Below, in pieces: positions 44,962 to 54,636 of a stretch of DNA of 64,000 nt. The stretch's first letter is position 1. Every line of letters starts with the position of its first letter. The stretch covers positions 53,900,457-53,964,456 of the forward strand of contig NC_083343.1 in the NCBI RefSeq assembly GCF_019175385.1, read 5' to 3'. The position numbers and the translations under genes are program-made. The notes beneath the pieces were generated by a model. That model was not told the origin of the DNA. It did no database searches and saw nothing but the letters and a program-made list of their open reading frames with translations. The stretch comes from Lycium barbarum. Taxonomy: Eukaryota > Streptophyta > Magnoliopsida > Solanales > Solanaceae.

Positions 44962-47809
44962 TGTCACACCCTAATCTTGATAGGGCATGATGGGTACCCG
45001 ACCCCATACCCAGGGCCGAGCGAACCCCTTTTAGCTCTCGTTATGTTCATAACCTCACTGGACTCTTGAGTAACAAAATGAAATGCATAATAAATACTTG
45101 TCAAAACCATTCTTTTCGTCGTTCTCAAATCAAGTAAAATCTGTAATCATATGGAATTTGTAACATAATGCGTAATGGTACGATAGCTTGCAGAGCTGCT
45201 TACAAGACTGACATGTTGTACACGTGACTCTGTCTGCAAAGTCTCTAACATAAATCAAGATACCATAATCATGAATACTCTGACTCGGCAACACTCCGGG
45301 AAGAAATGGAACTCGCCAATCCAGCTGGTACATCTCCTAGCAATGTCCTATACTCATCTGTATACACCTGCGTGGCATGAAACGCAACCCCCGAAGAAAG
45401 GGGGTCAGTACGAGCAATGTACTGAGTATGTAAGGCATGAATAGTAACATAGTAAGGGATGTAAAGTATGAATAATAACAGAATGGAAATATAGAGCATA
45501 TCGTAAGATAAAAGAGTAATTTGTACATATGAATGCCTTTTGGAGGCACCATGCATGCTTAGTGCTGCGGAACGTGCAGCCCGATCCACATATATACATA
45601 TATACATATATCCATTGTAATACTTTCTTTGAAAAACATTTCTTTTTCATATATATAGAAAATAGAGCATATCATATTGCCGAGGTGTCGGCTCCGATCC
45701 ATTTAACCACATATATCCCGCGTCCGGGATGACATCATGTCATAGACAGATACATGTATCGTGTGCATATCCCAGCGTATATAGCGCTCTGGCCCCTTTT
45801 TCCCATCTTCCCCATATACATATACATATATCATATTGATGTATCATGTGCATATATCTTGTTCATGTATCATATACATATATCACGTACGCAGCATGCA
45901 GGAGAGCCCAAGGAAAGTTATGTCTCTATCGGAGTGACGTAAGGTCGGTAACCTCCGATTATATTATGGAATAATCATCATGGCTTTGTTTCACCTTGAA
46001 GGAACAATTATTATAAGATGAGACTAGCAACGAATAATAGCATTAAGAGAACCTAAAATAAGATCATAAATCTCATTAGGCGTCACTCCATGTACTTTGG
46101 AATCTTTAAAATAGTCGTCATCCATGAATAAAATTGGGAAATCAAGAAATAGCTCAACATTCATATATCGTCATTGAAATCGTAAACTTGGAACCTTTAA
46201 ACATGGAATCGTTCTCATAATAATTACCGTAGAAAGATATTATCATTTTTGGCATCATTGCCATCATGATAAAAACATGTCCATCCTTGTTGTCATAAGG
46301 GCTTTCAAAATCATAAACCTCTAGTTTAGGAAAAATATGGCATTTTGGAAAACAACTATGAATTGTTAGGAAAGGAATTATGCCTTGGAGTCATAAACAT
46401 CTAACTTTTGAGAACAAGGAAGATATGGAAACATTTATGAAGCCATAACATCGGAATCATGCCTTTGAAAGAAAGGGGCGAGCCTTAACGTACCTGTTCC
46501 ACCTCTTATTAGCTACGCTTATTTGTCCAAGTTCGTAAGTCTACATTTAAAAGGATTCACACTAAAGTTAGACTCTTTATTGCACACTTGTTCCAAATTT
46601 CAAATCAAACTATTCTATATTCTGCCGAAAATCGGGCAGCATCTCCCCTGTTTATATGCCTAGCCCAAAATTGCAATTCAGCAACCAATCAACAACAACA
46701 ATAATACCAACATCAACAACACCATTATTCATACCAATAAATATTCCATAAACATCCCACACGATGTTCTTCAACATACAACAACATACACTTTCTTGCA
46801 TCCCAATCAAGGAATATAACCTCATCAACACACCAACGATGTTAGATACCATTTTTACACGCATAGATAGGTCCATCCATACGGCCACAACATGTTCAAA
46901 ACGGCCCATGAACACGACAACTATAACACAACACTTTATGACCTTTCCTCCGTAACTATTTTCACTTTTCCGGCTTGCTAAGCCTTCAAATAAACTCAAT
47001 ATAGGAGATAGGATGAAAAAACATACCTTATACTTGAAGAAACTCAGCCACACCAACTCTTTCCAACACCAAGCTCAAGTAGAAGCAATAACAATCACCT
47101 TTCACGGACTAGTTTTGCGTAATCTCGTTAAATTTTTGATTCATCAGGCTATAATGCTTGGGAGATGTTTTGAGAGACTTCTAGGACTTTTTGGAATGTT
47201 AACATGCTGAAAACAACGAGTTGGTGGGGTATTTATAGCCCCCCTAGGTCGGTTCCACCGACTTACCCATGTGGGGCCCGCGGAGCCATTTTGGCAGCTT
47301 AGAGTCCTGATCTTAAAATGGCCATAACCTTTGATCCCAATATTCTGTGAGGGCCCACGACCTATGGTTGGAAATCTCTTTCAATTATCTACAACTTTCA
47401 TTCTTTGTGTGTTTCCAAATTCCAAACGTATAATAGCGTTTTGGCCCCTCCAAGTTAGGTCATCCGAAAACGTATCTTTAAATCATCCTTTTGGAGGGCT
47501 TATGCCCATATTTGGCTTAAGGGTTCTTCTTTGGACTTGCTCAACTTCACATGTACTACTCATATATCTCTTCATATGTCCTTTATAAAATCCCGACAAG
47601 TGGGCCCCACCTTAACTTATGGTTACGAGGGCTATCATCAAGTAACTTGTTAACTGATTTACTCCATACGATCTCCAAATGTCATATGTATATTCTTATA
47701 CTCAGATAATATAATCTTCATCCCTAATCCTTGTATAACTTTGCTCTCCCTTGAGCTCATACTAAGCCGTCGACAGTCTTTGTAACGCAAAATTTTCCGG
47801 GGTGTAACA
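44962..47809 (-). repeat. TE5 5' LTR
   Basis: TGTCACACCCTAATC...GGGGTGTAACA, collinear with 27315-30171. Lacks about 10 bp near 45730 present in the other copy. Contains the triple stem (45368-45424) and the TGACGTAAGGTC stem (45928-45959). Confidence 0.95.
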
Positions 47810-47814
47810 ATTAG

Positions 47815-47899
47815 TGTGGCGCGCAATACACCATAAAAAGACTCTACTAGACACGACTCGTACATACTTCCTAGGACTGAACTGCTCTGATACCACTTT
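47815..47899 (-). promoter_or_regulatory. TE4 leader remainder and primer-binding site
   Basis: Together with 27300-27314 it forms the TE4 leader hairpin: outer stem TCTTTTTAT against ATAAACAAGA, loop TT-GCGCGC (hexamer at about 47819-47824). TE5 was inserted within this hairpin. The primer site TGGTATCAGAGC (minus strand) is at 47884-47895. Confidence 0.68.
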
Positions 47900-49262
47900 T
47901 GTCACGACCCGACTAGGGGCCGTGACGGGTACCCGGGGCTAACCACCGAGCACCACTCGTTCTACTACATATCATGCTCACTAAACGCTCTTTTATCAAA
48001 TTCACACTCAAATTATAAGAAAACATCTTTCATTTGAAAACATAAATACTTTCATATACATATGCCTCTCGGCCATCAAAATAATATATATACATAGTAG
48101 CAATCTCGTGAGACCATATAACCCACATTGCGTATCTACGAGCCTCTACTGGAATGCGAGACATTAGGACGGGACAAGACCCCGTCATGGCCAAAATACA
48201 TATACACAAAAGAATAATCATAAGCACCTCCAGAAAATGGAGTGCTCTCAAATCAGCTGCTAGCTCCTATGAGTTTGGATCATCATAATACATGCATGAA
48301 GACTCCAGGACAACTATCTTTATCGGGGTGACGTAAGGTTGTGATCCGCCGATTTCATTATGAAGCATTCACAAGCATTCTGCCTCACCTTGAAGGAAGT
48401 AGTATATAATGTGAGTGTGTACAATGCATAACATCATCGACTTTATGGTACTCTGCCTCACCTTGAAGGAACAATACATAAGGTGAGTTTATACAATACA
48501 TGACATATTTAACGTAATGGTATTCTGCCTCACCTCGAAGGGAATAATGTATGAGGTGAGTGTATACAACATACGACATCATTAGTGCTATAGGAACGTC
48601 ATATCATGAACTCTAGAGTCTTTGGACTCAAGCTTATCATCATCATCATTGGACTCATAATGTATCTCTCATCTCATATAGCTATTCATGAACATAGACT
48701 ATTTGTTTTCTTGAAGATAGGAAATTCTTGAAGAAGGAGAAAATTTATACCATAAGATTCATGTCATAGAAAGAAAGGACTAGCCTCACATACCTTTTCG
48801 TCTAGCTACTCTATCGCTTGAACGTTCCTCTCTAATATGTACGCTTCTACCTTCAAGAGAATTCGCATTAACGTTAGTTAATCGACTATAAGAACGTGTT
48901 GCTATTTCTAGGGAAAATTGGGCAGAATTTACCTTGTTTATACTACTTTCCCCATATTCTATATCAACTCCCAAACGTTCATAACAACATTCATCATTTC
49001 CCTTCAATTTCCCACAATTATGGTCATAGCTTATTATCGCGTTGTCTCATATATAATACTTATTCCATGGTCTATAGGTCATTCATAACATGTTTACAAT
49101 CACAACATACCAATATTCATAATTCAATCAAACTATTGTTCAACAATGACACTATTCACTCATTTATGACCCATTTTCTGTACTCTTCTACAATCCAAGT
49201 GTTTTAACTTATTCCCTAGCCTATTCACTGTACATTAACGGGGAATTTTCCAAGGTGTAACA
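47900..49262 (-). repeat. TE4 right (5') LTR, internally deleted
   Basis: TGTCACGACCCGACTAGGGG...AAGGTGTAACA. Lacks the triple stem and, near 49205, about 700 bp that the left copy has, including the TACGGNCCGTA dyads. It carries a stem around TGACGTAAGGTT (48322-48353) and a triplicated segment (48380-48595). Confidence 0.85.
48380..48595 (-). repeat. Three ~71-bp tandem units with CTCACCTT/AAGGTGAG arms
   Basis: Units start TCTGCCTCACCT at about 48380, 48451 and 48522. Each contains CCTCACCTTGAAGGAA and, 20-25 nt on, AAGGTGAG or a near copy, so each unit can fold. Other families have one unit (16126, 28350, 51060). Confidence 0.8.
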
Positions 49263-49665
49263 ATCGACAACAACATTAGCAAAACCAATATGCTCCATAA
49301 ACATCCCCCGTGATGTTTCTCAAATTTCTCAACTAACCGACTTGTCATATGATTATTTAATAACTTTATCTCTATAAATAAAAATAAATAAATATTAACA
49401 AGGAAAGATTCAAACCTTACTCCCGCTAGTACCGCAATATCTTCACTTTGTACCTTGAATTTGAGCCAAGACTCGCCACTATACGATTTTATAATTGCAA
49501 CTATACGCTATCCGCACCAAAATTCGGGGATTACACTTGACTTGCGTTAAAATTTGATGTGTGGAAGTTGGGAGAGGTTTCCAGAAGTTTGGGGTGGTTT
49601 AGGAGATGTTTGTATGAAGAATAAGAGGGTAAACCCCTTTTTATAATATTCTAGGGTCGGGTTAC
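49263..49665 (-). repeat. Relic of an older LTR between TE4 and TE7
   Basis: 403 bp without coding sequence. Composition and phrases such as CTCCATAAACATCCCCCGTGATG resemble TE5 LTR 29105-29125, suggesting a minus-strand LTR fragment into which TE4 and TE7 were inserted. The bases before TE7 are GTTAC (possible target copy, partner off-window). Confidence 0.5.
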
Positions 49666-49820
49666 TGTTACACCTCAAAAAATTTCCGCGAGCCTACCAT
49701 GAATAGACCAATGAAGGGTATGAGTGTGCGATGTTTTTCTAAGTAGGGAATGGCTCAATATGAATTTTTGGAAATAAGAGAGTTGCGGAATTTTATTTCA
49801 GACCAGTGGTCGTAAAGTGA

Positions 49821-50060
49821 TTTACGGCCCGTAAAGTGATTTACGGACCGTAAAGTGCCATCGTCCTTCAATATTTCAAAAATTTCGACATTCTGTTAAA
49901 TGTTGAAATGGTAAAATACGACCCAGAATACGGACCGTAAATCGAAATACGGCCCGTAAACCGAGTCGTAAACTTCCAGGATCTCCAGCCAACCTTTCTG
50001 TTTCTGATATGCTTAAATACGACCGTGGAGGACGGACCGTAAACCAGTATACGGTCCGTA
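49821..50060 (+). repeat. Cluster of TACGGNCCGTA palindromes in TE7 LTR
   Basis: Perfect dyads at 49822-49832 (TACGGCCCGTA core), 49842-49852, 49929-49939, 49948-49958 and 50050-50060, plus an imperfect one at 50031-50041. Most are extended by flanking T and A runs (TTTACGG...CCGTAAA). They lie 150-400 bp into the LTR, where a promoter-proximal U3 is expected. Confidence 0.85.
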
Positions 50061-51122
50061 AACTGTGGTTTACGACCACTGTACACCCCGACTGTTGTTC
50101 ATTAAAAATTAGATTTTGAGTATTAAAAAGGGACCCTAACCTCATTTTATTTCATTTCTCATCTCCACAATTCAAGAACACTCTAGAATATTCTCCAAAA
50201 CACTTCATCCAAGGGAATCAAGGGAACATCAAGATCAACAACATTAAATCCATGAAACAAAGTGTATGAAATGCAAGTAAATGTCATCTACCTCAAGAAA
50301 ACCCAAGAAAGGTGAACTAGGGTTTTGGTGCAAAGGAGGCATTACTACTCAAGACTTATTCAACCATCATCTAAGGTAAGTTTCATGACTTTATCATGTT
50401 GTTTAAGGTATTAGAAGACTAAGAAGCTTGAATTGTAGAAAGACATAGGAAATGGGTCTAGAATGGGGGAGTAGTGTCACCATTGAATGATAGTGGCATT
50501 GAATCATGAATGTTGATGTGTTGTGATTATGAATATGTTATAATTGATGTTTATATCATGAAACAAGTATTATGTGTGCGAAAACACAAAAATGAATTAT
50601 AAGAATAAATGTGGGGAAATTGGAGGAAAATGGTGGAATGTGATAAACGTATATAAATGATGGTTGTTGATGGTAATATTGTGGATGTTGTTGTGAATGT
50701 TGGGGAGTTGATATAGACTATGGGAGAGGTAGTATAAATACAGGAAGTGCTGCCCAATTTTCTCTATAAATAGTGATATATTCCCTTGAGTCGATTAGCT
50801 AACGTTAATACGGATTCTTTCGTGAAGGTAGCGACGTGACATTAAGGAGAGCAAGCGATCGATAGCTTAGCTAAACGACAAAGGTATGTGAGGCTAGTCC
50901 TTTCTTTCCAATGGCATGAATCCAATGGTATAAATTCCTTTCCTCTTTATGAGTTCATGTATTCTGAAAAGCTAAAAGCCTATATCCATAAGTGCCCATA
51001 TAAGATAAAGAGATATGATATGATGATGCCATGTTGATAATAATGTTATTTATTGTCCACACTCACCTTATGTATTATTTCCCCCAAGGTGAGGCAGAAT
51101 GATCATATATGTTCATAATGGA

Positions 51123-51154
51123 ATCGAGGGTTCACGACCTTACGTCACCTCGAT
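51123..51154 (+). promoter_or_regulatory. ATCGAGG/CCTCGAT stem around the TGACGTAAGGTC motif (TE7)
   Basis: Seven perfect base pairs. Compared with ATCGGAG/CTCCGAT in TE3 and TE5, two adjacent pairs are swapped on both sides, so pairing is kept while sequence changed. The loop holds GACCTTACGTCA, the complement of TGACGTAAGGTC. Confidence 0.6.
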
Positions 51155-51586
51155 AGAATGCAGTCGTGCTAGAGTCTTTATGCATGTATGATGACAAGTA
51201 TATTTTGATAAGCATATTATTATCAGTATTTTATGATAAACATGTCATGATTGCATCACACCGGGCCTAGTTGGCCGGGCAGCCACCGCCAAGGCGGGCA
51301 GCTATACGGATACACCATGACCTTTTGGCATGGGCAGACACCACTAGTGGGCGGCATTATATGGTACCCCGGACGCGGGAGGCCTGTACGCGGGCTAATG
51401 TTATTGATTATTACACCGATTCGACATGGACGGGCAGCTTATACATTATGCATATATGATTTGATGATGAGTATGAGTAAGACAGCATGCATTACTTTCC
51501 TTATGTATGTCAGTCAGATCCAGAGGCTTCATATTGATATTCTCTTTATATCATTGTCTTGTTTGATTATTTATGCCTCTCATACT

Positions 51587-51643
51587 CAGTACAATATTCG
51601 TACTGACGTTCGTTTTCTCTGGACACTGTGTTCATGCCCACAG
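51587..51643 (+). promoter_or_regulatory. Triple stem-loop in TE7 5' LTR (compensated stem 3)
   Basis: Stem 1 CAGTAC/GTACTG (51587-51605), stem 2 GTTC/GGAC (51608-51624), stem 3 CTGTG/CACAG (51626-51643, loop TTCATGCC). Stem 3 is CTGCG/CGCAG elsewhere, so both strands changed together. Confidence 0.65.
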
Positions 51644-52052
51644 GTAGACAGGGAGGTGAGCTTGATCCAGATCCATAGTAGTTGTCAGCTGATTGAGAGC
51701 ACTCCATTGTTCGGAGGTGCTTGTGATTCCCATTTTGGTATATATGCATATTTTGGGCACGACGGAGTCTTGTTCCGTCTATATGTATTCAGTCTGTCAG
51801 TAGAGGCTCGTAGATACGCAGTGTGGGTTAGATGGTCTCACAAGAGGTTATAATATGTATATATTATTTTGATGGCCGAGAGACAAATGTATATAAAGCA
51901 TTTATATTTCTATCTAAAATATGTTTTTCCTATAATTCGTGTATGAAGTTGATAAAAGGGCCTTAAGTGAGCAAGATGAGTGGTAGAGTGAGTGGTGCTC
52001 GGTGGCTAGCCCCGGGTACCCATCGCGGCCCCTAGCTGGGTCGTGACAAAAG

Positions 52053-52064
52053 TGGTATCAGAGC
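52053..52064 (+). other. TE7 primer-binding site
   Basis: TGGTATCAGAGC, four bases after the LTR end at 52048. Confidence 0.93.
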
Positions 52065-52106
52065 GGTTCAGTCCTTGGAAGTGTCTACGAGCCGTGTCTA
52101 GTAGCG

Positions 52107-52147
52107 TCTTGTTTATGGTGTGTAGCGCGCCACATCAATAAACAAGA
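52107..52147 (+). promoter_or_regulatory. TE7 leader hairpin with palindromic loop (GCGCGC)
   Basis: Ten-bp outer stem TCTTGTTTAT/ATAAACAAGA, inner stem GGTGTG/CACATC, 8-nt loop TA-GCGCGC (hexamer 52125-52130). The leader continues with ATCGTGCGATAGAG (about 52191-52204) to the gag start at 52252. Confidence 0.72.
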
Positions 52148-52251
52148 GGCTGCAGGGCATTTAGGAAAATGACCATCTTTCTTCTATTAGATCGTGCGAT
52201 AGAGCCACATATAAGATTCCATTCTTTCTAAAAGTGTGTTATAATTTTAGA

Positions 52252-53540
52252 ATGTCGCCAAAGGGAAAAGCTACAGCTGCCCAGAAGGGCAAAGCTACGA
52301 CAAAAAGACGGGCGGAAAGAGAGCCTCTGACGAATGTAGAAGAGGCCGAATGACAAAATGAGGCCCGCCCAATGTAGAATAGCAAGGAGGATCCTCGGCT
52401 CCGATTCCTTCAGCGGGTGCTTCGGGTCAATAGGTGACTGAGGCCATACATTTATTTACCCAATTGGTTGCCGCCCAGGCACAACGACAGAATGCGGGCC
52501 CGAGGGATCGTTCAGCTAGCACGAGAGCTCGTGATTTTATGACCTTAAATCCTCCGGGGTTTTTTGGGTCGAAACCGGATGAAGATCCACAAAACTTTAT
52601 TGATGAAATGTTGAGGACCTTAAAGATTATTCATGCCTCTGAGACCGAATCCGTGGAGTTGGCTTCTTATAGACTCCGCGATGTGGCGGTATTATGGTAC
52701 AACATTTGGATGGCGTCAAGAGGAGAGAATGTGCCCCCTCCGGTGTGGCAAGAGTTCGTGGATGCCTTCGTTGGTCATTACTTACCGGCCGAAGTCCGTC
52801 GAGCTAGAGCGGACAGGTTCTTAAATCTAAAGCAAGGAAGCATGAGTGCCCGAGAGTATAGTATGAAGTTCAATTCTTTGGCTAGATATGCCCCAACTAT
52901 GGTGGCCGACATGGGAGACCGAGTCCATAGATTTGTGAGTGGTTTGGGGCCACACTTGTTTAGAGATTGTCTGGCTGCCTCTTTGCAAGACGGGATGGAT
53001 ATTTCCTGAATATAGGCCCGTGCTCAGAATCTTGAGGAGCGACAACAGCCGCAAAGAAGTGATCGTGATAGTGACGGAAGACAAGGTAAGAGGGATAGAT
53101 CTATGGGAGCGAGCAGTGAATATAGAGGGGGACCGAGACAGATGCATTCTAGGCACTCAGGTCAGTCAGCTACCAGTGCGCCTCCCAGATTCTCAGACAT
53201 GAGGTTTGATCATTCTTTTTAGTCAGGACAGGGCCAGAGTTCGAGGGCCTCAGATTCTCAGTTTAAAGGAGATTTTAGTCAGCGGAGGCCTTCAGTACCG
53301 CGATGTAGCCAGTGCGGAAGATTGCATTCTGGACAGTGTCGTTAGGGTTCGGATGCCTGCTATGCCTGCGGGCAGGTTGGCCATATGATGAGAGACTGTC
53401 TGTCGGCGAGCGATAGAGTTAGGACTCAGCCCACAGGCGCCGCAGCAGGTTCTTCTTCGGTACGTCCGACAGCACAGATTTCCCAGACTTCAGCCGGTAG
53501 AGGTAGAGGCAGAGGGGGAGCACCTACTTCAGGTACTGTT
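52252..53540 (+). pseudogene. gag: TE7 gag (frameshift and several stops)
   Basis: Starts MSPKGKATAAQKGKATTK at 52252 and meets a TGA after 34 codons, followed by a frameshift. The capsid domain then reads cleanly from 52434 (FFGSKPDEDPQNFIDEM, LASYRLRDVAVLWYN) to a TGA at 53007-53009. The same frame continues through the linker and both zinc knuckles (CSQCGRLHSGQC from about 53304; CYACGQVGHMMRDC at about 53357-53398) to an RGRGRGG tail, with more TAG stops near 53013, 53220, 53343 and 53538. Comparison with TE3 shows most stops are CGA to TGA or CAG to TAG. Confidence 0.92.
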
Positions 53541-54636
53541 TAGCCCCACGTATATGCTTTGGCTGGACGACAGGATCTTGAGTCCTCCCCAGATGTCGTT
53601 ACAGGTACATTGTCTATATTTTCCCATGATGCATATGCTCTGATCGATCCGGGTTCTACTTTCTCATATATTACTCCGTATGTTGCTAATTGTATTGGGG
53701 TGAGACCCGAGCCAATTAAACCTTTCGAGGTATTTACTCCGGTTGGTGATCCCGTGATAGCAAGACAAGTATATAAGAATTGTGTAGTTATTATATGTGA
53801 TCGTCAGACAAAAGCTGATTTGATTGAACTGGAAATGATATATTTTGATGTAATCATGGGGATGGATTGGTTGGCATCATGTGACGCGAATGTTTGTTGG
53901 TGGACAAAAGTGGTTCGATTCCAATTTCCGGGAGAGCCGGTGCTTGAGTGGAAGGGTAATACAGATTCTCCGAAAGGTAGGTTTATTTCCTACCTCAAGG
54001 CGAGGAAGATGATAGCCAAGGGCTACATTTCTCATTTAGTTCGAGTTGATGACACCGAGGCAAGGCCACCAGCTTTTCCATCAGTTCCGGTAGTGAATGA
54101 ATTCCCAGATGTGTTTCCAGACGAACTTCCAGGTCTTTCTCCAGAAAGAGAGATTGATTTTGCCATCGATGTGTTGCCGGACACCAAGCCTATTTCCATT
54201 GCTCCTTATCGAATGGCTCCGGCAGAATTGAAAGAGTTGAAGTCACAGTTGAAGGACTTGCTTAAAAAGGAGTTTATAAGGCCCAGTTCATCGTCGTGGG
54301 GAGCACCGGTCTTCTTCGTAAGAAAGAAGGACGGATCTCTACGGATGTGCATCGATTACAGATAGCTGAACAAGGTAACAATAAAGAACAAGTATCCCCT
54401 CCCCAGAATTGATGATTTGTTTGACCAATTACAGGGGGCTAGTTGGTTCTCCAAGATAGATTTGAGATCTGGCTATCATCAAGTGAGAATTAGAGAAGGA
54501 GATATTCCCAAAAAGGCCTTCAGAACGAGGTATGGCCACTATGAGTTCCGAGTGATGTCGTTTGGGTTGACAAATGCCCCAGCGGTGTTCATGAATTTAA
54601 TGAATAATGTATTCAGGCCATTTTTGGATCTCTTCG
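53541..54636 (+). pseudogene. pol: TE7 protease and first part of RT
   Basis: Same frame as gag. Protease active-site motif LIDPGST near 53643 and the conserved [10 protein letters not shown] near 53850 are present; RT begins with the PYRMAP and [13 protein letters not shown] region. A TAG at 54363-54365 replaces the Gln codon after CIDYR; RT resumes and runs to 54636 ([17 protein letters not shown]). There it is cut by TE8 within the codons just before the FIDD catalytic motif; that motif is at 62640-62655 on the other side. Confidence 0.94.

Larger units (their letters stand above)
27315..47809 (-). mobile_element. TE5: non-autonomous element without gag or pol (LARD-like), target duplication ATTAG
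   Basis: LTRs 27315-30171 (2857 bp) and 44962-47809 (2848 bp), flanked by ATTAG at 27310-27314 and 47810-47814. Without the nested TE6 the interior is only about 3.4 kb (30172-33045 plus 44451-44961). It has a polypurine tract, primer site, leader hairpin and 5S-derived block but no recognisable gag or pol. LTRs differ by an estimated 1-3%, so it moved within the recent past and needed proteins in trans. It lies inside the leader hairpin of TE4. The term LARD (large retrotransposon derivative) fits loosely. Confidence 0.93.
25442..49262 (-). mobile_element. TE4: old gag-remnant element hosting TE5 and TE6
   Basis: Made of an LTR part (25442-26804), a gag 5' fragment (26805-27194), a leader split by TE5 (27195-27314 and 47815-47883), a primer site and a right LTR (47900-49262). 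The two LTR pieces are one family, clearly diverged (about 80% by eye) and with a ~700-bp deletion in the right copy. The left LTR touches gag with no polypurine tract or pol. Either the element has a large internal deletion, or the left LTR belongs to a second, inserted family member. I cannot decide. Confidence 0.65.
49666..52048 (+). repeat. TE7 5' LTR
   Basis: TGTTACACCTC...GGGTCGTGACA, 2383 bp. Contains the TACGGNCCGTA cluster (49821-50060), an ATCGAGG/CCTCGAT stem (51123-51154) and the triple stem (51587-51643). The 200-aa frame at 51251-51853 crosses these structures and has no domain. Confidence 0.92.

Noticed and set aside
51251..51853. 200-aa frame in the TE7 LTR
   Set aside because: It overlaps the triple stem and other LTR motifs and has no match to any gag-pol domain.
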